Assembly: GCF_035590735.1 (NCBI RefSeq)
Contig: NZ_CP141595.1
Coordinates: 1,173,001-1,237,000 of the forward strand
DNA: 64,000 nucleotides
From: Rossellomorea aquimaris
Lineage (GTDB): Bacteria; Bacillota; Bacilli; Bacillales; Bacillaceae_B
Reading direction: 5' to 3'
Program-made: the position numbers and the translations under genes
Part shown: positions 59,941 to 64,000 of the stretch, in pieces
Layout of the letters: each line of letters begins with the position of its first letter
Position numbering within the stretch: position 1 is the stretch's first letter
Notes under the pieces: generated by a model
What the model was told of the DNA's origin: nothing
The model's input: only the letters and a program-made list of their open reading frames with translations
Databases searched by the model: none

Positions 59941-60157
59941 AATATCCTTTAAGTAGTGAATTACGGTAGAAGATGTTTGTTTCTTTTGCGAGTATGTGGG
60001 TTGAACGGGCGTTGAAAAGTGAGGGAAGTAGCCTTTAGTAAAGTAAATATGATGAAATTTCATTTGTAGGGCTCTGAAAAGGCACTTAAACCTTATTAAA
60101 AGGGTCTGATGGGTCCATTAGAAGATATGAGAAAAGCTTTATCTAGAGTTCTTGGAG

Positions 60158-60250
60158 ATAATTGCGTCATTTTTAAGTTTATTGCGTCGTTTTCTAGATA
60201 ATTGCGTCATAATTTCAATAATTGCGTTTTTTCAATAGTAATCGCGTATT
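60158..60250. repeat. array of five ATTGCGT units at exact 20-bp period
   Basis: ATTGCGT begins at 60161, 60181, 60201 and 60221, and ATCGCGT at 60241: four identical 20-bp steps. The unit resembles ATTGCGTCRTTTTNNNNATA. It is single orientation and non-coding, between gltB and the DUF5937 gene. The rest of this gap holds only repeat arms, the gltAB terminator and the next promoter. Confidence 0.88.
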
Positions 60251-60324
60251 TTTCTATTTTATGGAAATGGTGACAAACCACATCCACAAAAATTCTCCCC
60301 CAAGGTCCGTCCCTAAAATCACTC

Positions 60325-60365
60325 TTGACAGATACCTCCACATACCGTAAATTATGTTTAATTTA
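60325..60365 (+). promoter_or_regulatory. promoter and AT-rich operator of the DUF5937-ArsR operon
   Basis: TTGACA (60325-60330), a 17-nt spacer and TAAATT (60348-60353). TAAATTA-TGTT-TAATTTA (60348-60365) is a perfect inverted repeat over the -10 and start, of the AT-rich type used by ArsR proteins, so autorepression is likely. Confidence 0.7.
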
Positions 60366-60420
60366 TCCATTTGTAGGATTTGATTAGGTAAATAACGAAT
60401 CAGTTAAAGGTGGGGTTCTT

Positions 60421-61467
60421 ATGGGGATTGAAATTGTGTTTTCACCATTTAATGAATTGGTGGCGAGTTTGCATGTGCTGTGTAATCCGGTTCATCATCC
60501 TTATCGCGGAAAGTGGGCGATGGAGGTAGAGGCATCACTTTCAAAAGAGATGGTCTCTGATATTCGCATGATTGGACTGTTGACCTATGAGTGGTTGTAT
60601 CTCATGAACATCCGCAACGAATACAAGCTTAATGAGTCCTCTACAGAGGAAGCTATCGAGTTTATTTGTTCCATGCCTGATGAGGCCTTCGTTTTTTATA
60701 TGCTGGGAGAGCAGTACAGTGTTGAATCGCTTCAAGGCTGGAGGAAAGATAATCGCATGTCGCCCCTGAACCATCATCAAAAAGATTTACTGAAACATCC
60801 GAAGCATTGGAAGGACCGCATTCACCAGCTCCTATACGAATACAACAAAACGATATTCCAACGGGAATTATTCCGTATACACCCTTGGATTAAGAGGGCA
60901 TCCGCCACTTTCCAGCAAAAGCTTGATCAGTATTCTTTCGATGCACTGAATGAGCTTCATCCGGATGTTACGCTAAAAGGCTCAACCATTAAGGTGCAAA
61001 AGGGTGAGACGTACCGTTTTTCGTTAAAAGAATATTCCCATCTCACATTGCAGCCTTCTACCTTCATTACCCCACATGTCATGCTCGGCGTATATCCTGG
61101 CAGGCTTTGCCTCGGATTGCACGTGGCAGTGCCTGAACCGGAAGCTTCAAATGATGAGCCGCCTACAGACTTAGTTCTCATGTTCAAAGCCTTGGGAGAA
61201 TCAACAAGATTAAAGATTTTACGGGATATTTTCATGCATCCGTACAGCACAAAACAGCTTGCGGAAAAACATGACCTTGCAGAAGCGACCATTTCCAGTC
61301 ATATTAAAACTCTTCAAAAGTCCGGCCTGGTGACGAGTGAACGGAAAGGCTATTACATTTTTTATTCGGGTAACAGAGAGAGGATGGAGTCACTGCGGGC
61401 GGATCTTAGTCAGTTCATCTCGCTTCCTTTATTAGAAGAATTTATTTATGAGTCGGATTTAACTTAA
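60421..61467 (+). CDS. DUF5937-like regulator with C-terminal ArsR HTH
   Basis: 348 residues. The N-terminal about 250 residues (EIVFSPFNELVASLHVLCNP, HPYRGKWAMEVEASLSKEMV, then PSTFITPHVMLGVYPGRLCL) match the DUF5937 type of uncharacterised N-domain. The C-terminal part (about 258-335) is a winged helix: DLVLMFKALGESTRLKILRD, KHDLAEATISSHIKTLQKSG, TSERKGYYIFYSG. It is probably a repressor with an unusually large sensor region. The ATG follows AAAGGTGGGG by 7-8 nt. Two Opp/Dpp-type permease genes follow 6 nt downstream, so it likely controls them. Confidence 0.82.
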   Translation: MGIEIVFSPFNELVASLHVLCNPVHHPYRGKWAMEVEASLSKEMVSDIRMIGLLTYEWLYLMNIRNEYKLNESSTEEAIEFICSMPDEAFVFYMLGEQYSVESLQGWRKDNRMSPLNHHQKDLLKHPKHWKDRIHQLLYEYNKTIFQRELFRIHPWIKRASATFQQKLDQYSFDALNELHPDVTLKGSTIKVQKGETYRFSLKEYSHLTLQPSTFITPHVMLGVYPGRLCLGLHVAVPEPEASNDEPPTDLVLMFKALGESTRLKILRDIFMHPYSTKQLAEKHDLAEATISSHIKTLQKSGLVTSERKGYYIFYSGNRERMESLRADLSQFISLPLLEEFIYESDLT

Positions 61468-61473
61468 GGGGTT

Positions 61474-62394
61474 ATGTTTATGTTGAAACTCATAAAAGAA
61501 ATTGGACAATATGGATTGACGTGCATAGGCATCATTCTCCTACTGGCTTCTCCTGCAATGATAGGAGGCTTAAATACCTTTACATCAACTATTCTAACGA
61601 TCATGAAGAATATTCTGCAGCCGCACACACTTTCATACTATGTACATTCAGAGACCCGATCCTATGCCAGAATGCCCGAAGTAAGGTCCGAGGAATTCCA
61701 TCAGCAGACGGTCACAATAGACTTGTTTCCCTATATAGCAGATTCCTATTTTTATAGTTTAACTTTGCTTCTGGGAAGCCTTATTATAGCCGTATTCATT
61801 GTAATGATAGCGAGTATGATGTATATACATTTCCCTCCATTTTCGAAGAAAATAATACTTGCCACAGTAGGAATTCTTGAATCACTTCCAGACGTCTTTT
61901 TTATCTTTAGTATTCAATTATCTGTTGTGTGGTTTTATAAACAAACAGGAATCGAACTTGCGGCAGCCTATTCCACCGATGATAAACCGGCTTATCTCTT
62001 ACCACTTTTAACCTTGAGTGTTGTCCCGTGCATTTATCTCCTTAAAATAAACCTTCTTTTCATGAAAGAAGAGATGGAAAAGGATTATGTACTTTTTGCG
62101 AAATCAAAAGGGATCTCCAATGCTGCCATTTCGTTTCATCACATTTTTAAAAATACGGTCATGGAGTGCCTGACACATTTACCCGTCATCATCCTAGTCC
62201 TGGTGACAAATCTGGTTGTCCTCGAATTCCTGTTTCATAGTAGCGGGATCATGAGATTTATCATGGGAGATCAGCCAGCGGCATCCCGGGCATTCATGCT
62301 GATACTCCTCATGACACCACTATTTATTGTGATAAAAGGAACAATCCATTACCGGCAGCGGTTTTATGGAACGAAGGGAGGAGGGAATGGTTGA
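61474..62394 (+). CDS. Opp/Dpp-type ABC transporter permease (first subunit)
   Basis: 306 residues with about six helices. There is an N-terminal helix (LTCIGIILLLASPAMIGGLN), an external loop of about 80 residues, then the BPD_transp_1 domain with ILESLPDVFFIFSIQLSVVW. The EAA-like loop KEEMEKDYVLFAKSKGISNA contains the G-I/A-S-x-x-x-A-x-x-x-H signature, and LVVLEFLFHSSGIMRFIMGD follows. It resembles OppB/DppB but is divergent. The ATG at 61474 or 61480 may be used. It overlaps the next permease by 4 nt (TTGA). No binding protein or ATPase is encoded in the visible part. Confidence 0.82.
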   Translation: MFMLKLIKEIGQYGLTCIGIILLLASPAMIGGLNTFTSTILTIMKNILQPHTLSYYVHSETRSYARMPEVRSEEFHQQTVTIDLFPYIADSYFYSLTLLLGSLIIAVFIVMIASMMYIHFPPFSKKIILATVGILESLPDVFFIFSIQLSVVWFYKQTGIELAAAYSTDDKPAYLLPLLTLSVVPCIYLLKINLLFMKEEMEKDYVLFAKSKGISNAAISFHHIFKNTVMECLTHLPVIILVLVTNLVVLEFLFHSSGIMRFIMGDQPAASRAFMLILLMTPLFIVIKGTIHYRQRFYGTKGGGNG

Positions 62395-63293
62395 AATCAT
62401 CAAGCGTGCTTCCAGCATACCTACTCATTACGATTATTCTTGTGAGCGTCATCTTGCCAATTGTAAAAGAAGAACCCGTCGCCAAGCCATTTCTGTATGA
62501 CGAAAATGGAACAGTGGTGGATACTTCTCCATATCTGCCTTCAAGCTTGTATTGGCTTGGAACAGACCGGGAAGGCCGTGATCTGTTTTATTTGTTGGTG
62601 ATCGGGGCGAAGTGGACGATGTTATTTGCGTTACTGGTCACCATATGTAGAATCATCCTTGCGACTTTCCTTGGTGTCTGGCTTAAAAACTGGTTCACTT
62701 CATCATGGGTGGAAGGACTGCTGCAAGCATTCACCTACGTGCCCCAGTCACTGGTAGCGATCATCTGGCTGTCACCTTTTTTGCTGTATGAGTTGAGAAG
62801 TGCACCGCCACTTACAATGACTCAATCTCTTCTTTTACAGCTCATTGTTCTCATTATGGCAGGTGTACCAACTACTGCAAAAATGATCGGAGAAACTGTA
62901 CGGCATATTTATTGCCTCGATTTTATGGATAGTGCACGTGTCCTTGGTGGATCATCCTTTCATCTTGCAAAAAGACATGTTTTCCCCCACCTCTTCCCTA
63001 GACTCATCATTTTGACAGGCAGGCAGCTCGTACAGGTTCTCAACCTGCTGCTGCATCTTGCTATTTTTCATATATTTATAGGAGGGACGGTTATTACTTC
63101 GGGACAGGAGCATGATCAGTTCAATGCATATTCAAGCGCGACGTATGAATGGGCGGGTTTGATCGGAAGTCAATACGGTGAATTGTTGTTGGAGCCGTAT
63201 ATCGTGTTTTTCCCTGTAATGGCTTATTCGTTATTGATCCTGTTGGTCAATATGACGGTCAAACATTTGGAAAAATCCTATAAAAGGGGTTGA
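62391..63293 (+). CDS. Opp/Dpp-type ABC transporter permease (second subunit)
   Basis: 300 residues. After the first helix, YWLGTDREGRDLFYLLVIGA is the OppC/DppC signature (L-G-T-D-x-x-G-R-D). The BPD_transp_1 domain follows, with FTYVPQSLVAIIWLSPF and the EAA loop DFMDSARVLGGSSFHLAKRHVFPH split by the family pattern A-R-x-L-G. It starts with TTG overlapping the previous TGA, after GGGAGGAGGG. It ends 113 nt before the PTS gene, with no ATPase or solute-binding protein next to it, so the transporter must borrow these or work unconventionally. Confidence 0.84.
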   Translation: MKSSSVLPAYLLITIILVSVILPIVKEEPVAKPFLYDENGTVVDTSPYLPSSLYWLGTDREGRDLFYLLVIGAKWTMLFALLVTICRIILATFLGVWLKNWFTSSWVEGLLQAFTYVPQSLVAIIWLSPFLLYELRSAPPLTMTQSLLLQLIVLIMAGVPTTAKMIGETVRHIYCLDFMDSARVLGGSSFHLAKRHVFPHLFPRLIILTGRQLVQVLNLLLHLAIFHIFIGGTVITSGQEHDQFNAYSSATYEWAGLIGSQYGELLLEPYIVFFPVMAYSLLILLVNMTVKHLEKSYKRG

Positions 63294-63406
63294 ATATTCA
63301 CTTCTAAACAGATTGGAACCAGAATATTTTTTATGGGAGAGGTTTTGTCCTATTTACTAGACAAAGCATCTTAAAGTGGAAAATAGACTGATAGGGGGAA
63401 AACAAA

Positions 63407-64000
63407 ATGATGAAATATCTTCAGCGCATTGGTCGTTCGTTGATGCTTCCAGTTGCCGTTTTACCGGCTGCTGCGATTCTTATGGGGATTGGGTATTGGA
63501 TCGATCCGACTGGCTGGGGCGCGGACAGTCCGATTGCCGCTTTCTTAATTAAGGCGGGCGCTTCGATCATTGATAATATGTCGATTCTGTTTGCAGTCGG
63601 TGTAGCACTGGGTATGGCCAAAACGAAGGACGGTTCTGCAGCACTGAGCGGGTTGGTCGCTTATCTCGTGATTACGACACTCCTTTCAACGGATTCTGTG
63701 GCTCTGCTTCAAGGAGTCGATGCCGCGGCGGTCAATCCGGCATTTGAGAAAATCGGAAATCAGTTTGTCGGGATACTGTCGGGGATAGTTGCCGCGAGTA
63801 TGTACAATCGCTTCAGTCAGGTGAAGCTTCCTGATGCACTTGCCTTTTTTAGCGGAAAACGATTGGTTCCGATCATGTCGGCGGTTGCCATGCTGGTTGT
63901 ATCAGGTATGATGCTGTTCGTTTGGCCGGTCATCTACACTGCCCTGGTGTCATTCGGGAAAGAAATCAGTGGATTAAGCTTCACGGGAGCGGGTTTATAT
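63407..64000 (+). CDS. glucose/GlcNAc-class PTS permease EIIC, 5' part
   Basis: The first 198 residues of a gene cut by the window end. MMKYLQRIGRSLMLPVAVLP is followed by AAAILMGIGYWIDP, FLIKAGASIIDNMSILFAVG, VALGMAKTKDGSAALSGLVA and AASMYNRFSQVKLPDALAFF, all signatures of the PtsG/NagE IIC domain. The wording GMAKTKDGSAALSGLVAYLV and SGKRLVPIMSA favours the N-acetylglucosamine (NagE/NagP) branch over glucose. It would import GlcNAc as GlcNAc-6-P, meeting the product of the murQ pathway. GGGGG precedes the ATG by 8 nt. The IIB and any IIA domains lie beyond the window. Confidence 0.88.
   Translation, partial: MMKYLQRIGRSLMLPVAVLPAAAILMGIGYWIDPTGWGADSPIAAFLIKAGASIIDNMSILFAVGVALGMAKTKDGSAALSGLVAYLVITTLLSTDSVALLQGVDAAAVNPAFEKIGNQFVGILSGIVAASMYNRFSQVKLPDALAFFSGKRLVPIMSAVAMLVVSGMMLFVWPVIYTALVSFGKEISGLSFTGAGLY

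Noticed and set aside
63340..63390. NagR/YvoA operator upstream of the PTS gene (TTTGTC..GACAAA, ACTAGACAA)
   Set aside because: Only a loose match to the GntR-type dre site; too weak to list as an operator.

Overview
The window is a stretch of chromosome from a low-to-moderate GC, endospore-former-type Firmicute of the Bacillaceae. Supporting signs are strong AGGAGG ribosome sites, sigma-A promoters (TTGACA-17-TATAAT), a cre-like site, a BirA box, glutamate synthase of the Bacillus size class, KinB-like kinase architecture and an HssRS/HrtAB heme-detoxification set. A Bacillus or Rossellomorea relative is my inference. There is no prophage, plasmid, IS transposase, CRISPR array, rRNA or tRNA. 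The content is ordinary core and accessory metabolism, rich in small regulator-plus-effector pairs.

Layout. 1-9.4 kb holds single-gene units: TauE/SafE tail, DUF488, LysE exporter, HxlR/VOC divergent pair, GNAT, BrnQ with an attenuator-like leader, GabD, MDR oxidoreductase and DUF3951/DUF4003. 9.4-18.4 kb is a regulator-rich zone: XRE with a membrane partner under a 42-bp dyad, an amine oxidase, an SRPBCC-ArsR pair with twin operators, an AraC/GyrI protein, an ArsR-SRPBCC fusion, a DMT exporter and a class-A-like serine hydrolase. 18.4-22.2 kb is hssR-hssS-hrtB-hrtA with a recognisable HssR box. 22.4-31.7 kb has an ECF-like sigma factor with a ClpP paralogue, a C45 acyltransferase, an XRE-PAS protein followed by an orphan kinase, a nitroreductase, a CaCA antiporter under a yybP-ykoY (Mn2+) riboswitch, a methyltransferase and a ketopantoate reductase. 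31.9-34.6 kb is bioY divergent from bioDA around a BirA box. 35.2-37.9 kb is glycolate oxidase glcDF.

38.0-47.0 kb is the most coherent pathway locus. Two divergent operons, murQ-anmK-murK/nagK-mupG-IIA on the minus strand and murR-IIB-IIC-small membrane protein-GH4 on the plus strand, surround a control region with an RpiR-type palindrome and a near-consensus cre. I infer salvage of cell-wall amino sugars through a lactose/cellobiose-class PTS, with MupG splitting a phosphorylated muropeptide disaccharide, MurQ and the kinases funnelling products to GlcNAc-6-P, and GH4 handling another beta-linked phospho-disaccharide. A DigH/YngK-like glycosidase (48.9 kb) and a GlcNAc/glucose-type PTS permease at the right edge fit the same theme. 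The rest holds a cysteine dioxygenase, a triply broken mnmH pseudogene, MerR-SRPBCC, DinB, gltAB, and a DUF5937-ArsR regulator with two Opp-type permeases.

Two repeat phenomena stand out. (1) A GAGGGACGGACCTC family has about 25 arms in 64 kb. Nine are hairpin pairs of invariant polarity with compensatory stem extensions, and most sit within about 15 nt of stop codons, in some cases supplying the stop codon or last residues. (2) Two unrelated-core arrays each have five units at about 20-bp period (ATTATCGA at 47.1 kb, ATTGCGT at 60.2 kb) in gene-free DNA. A tandem 125-bp palindromic Bacillaceae repeat and an 83-bp inverted repeat built from TTGTACC-N-GGTACAA palindromes add to this. All calls come from reading the sequence; no database search was run.
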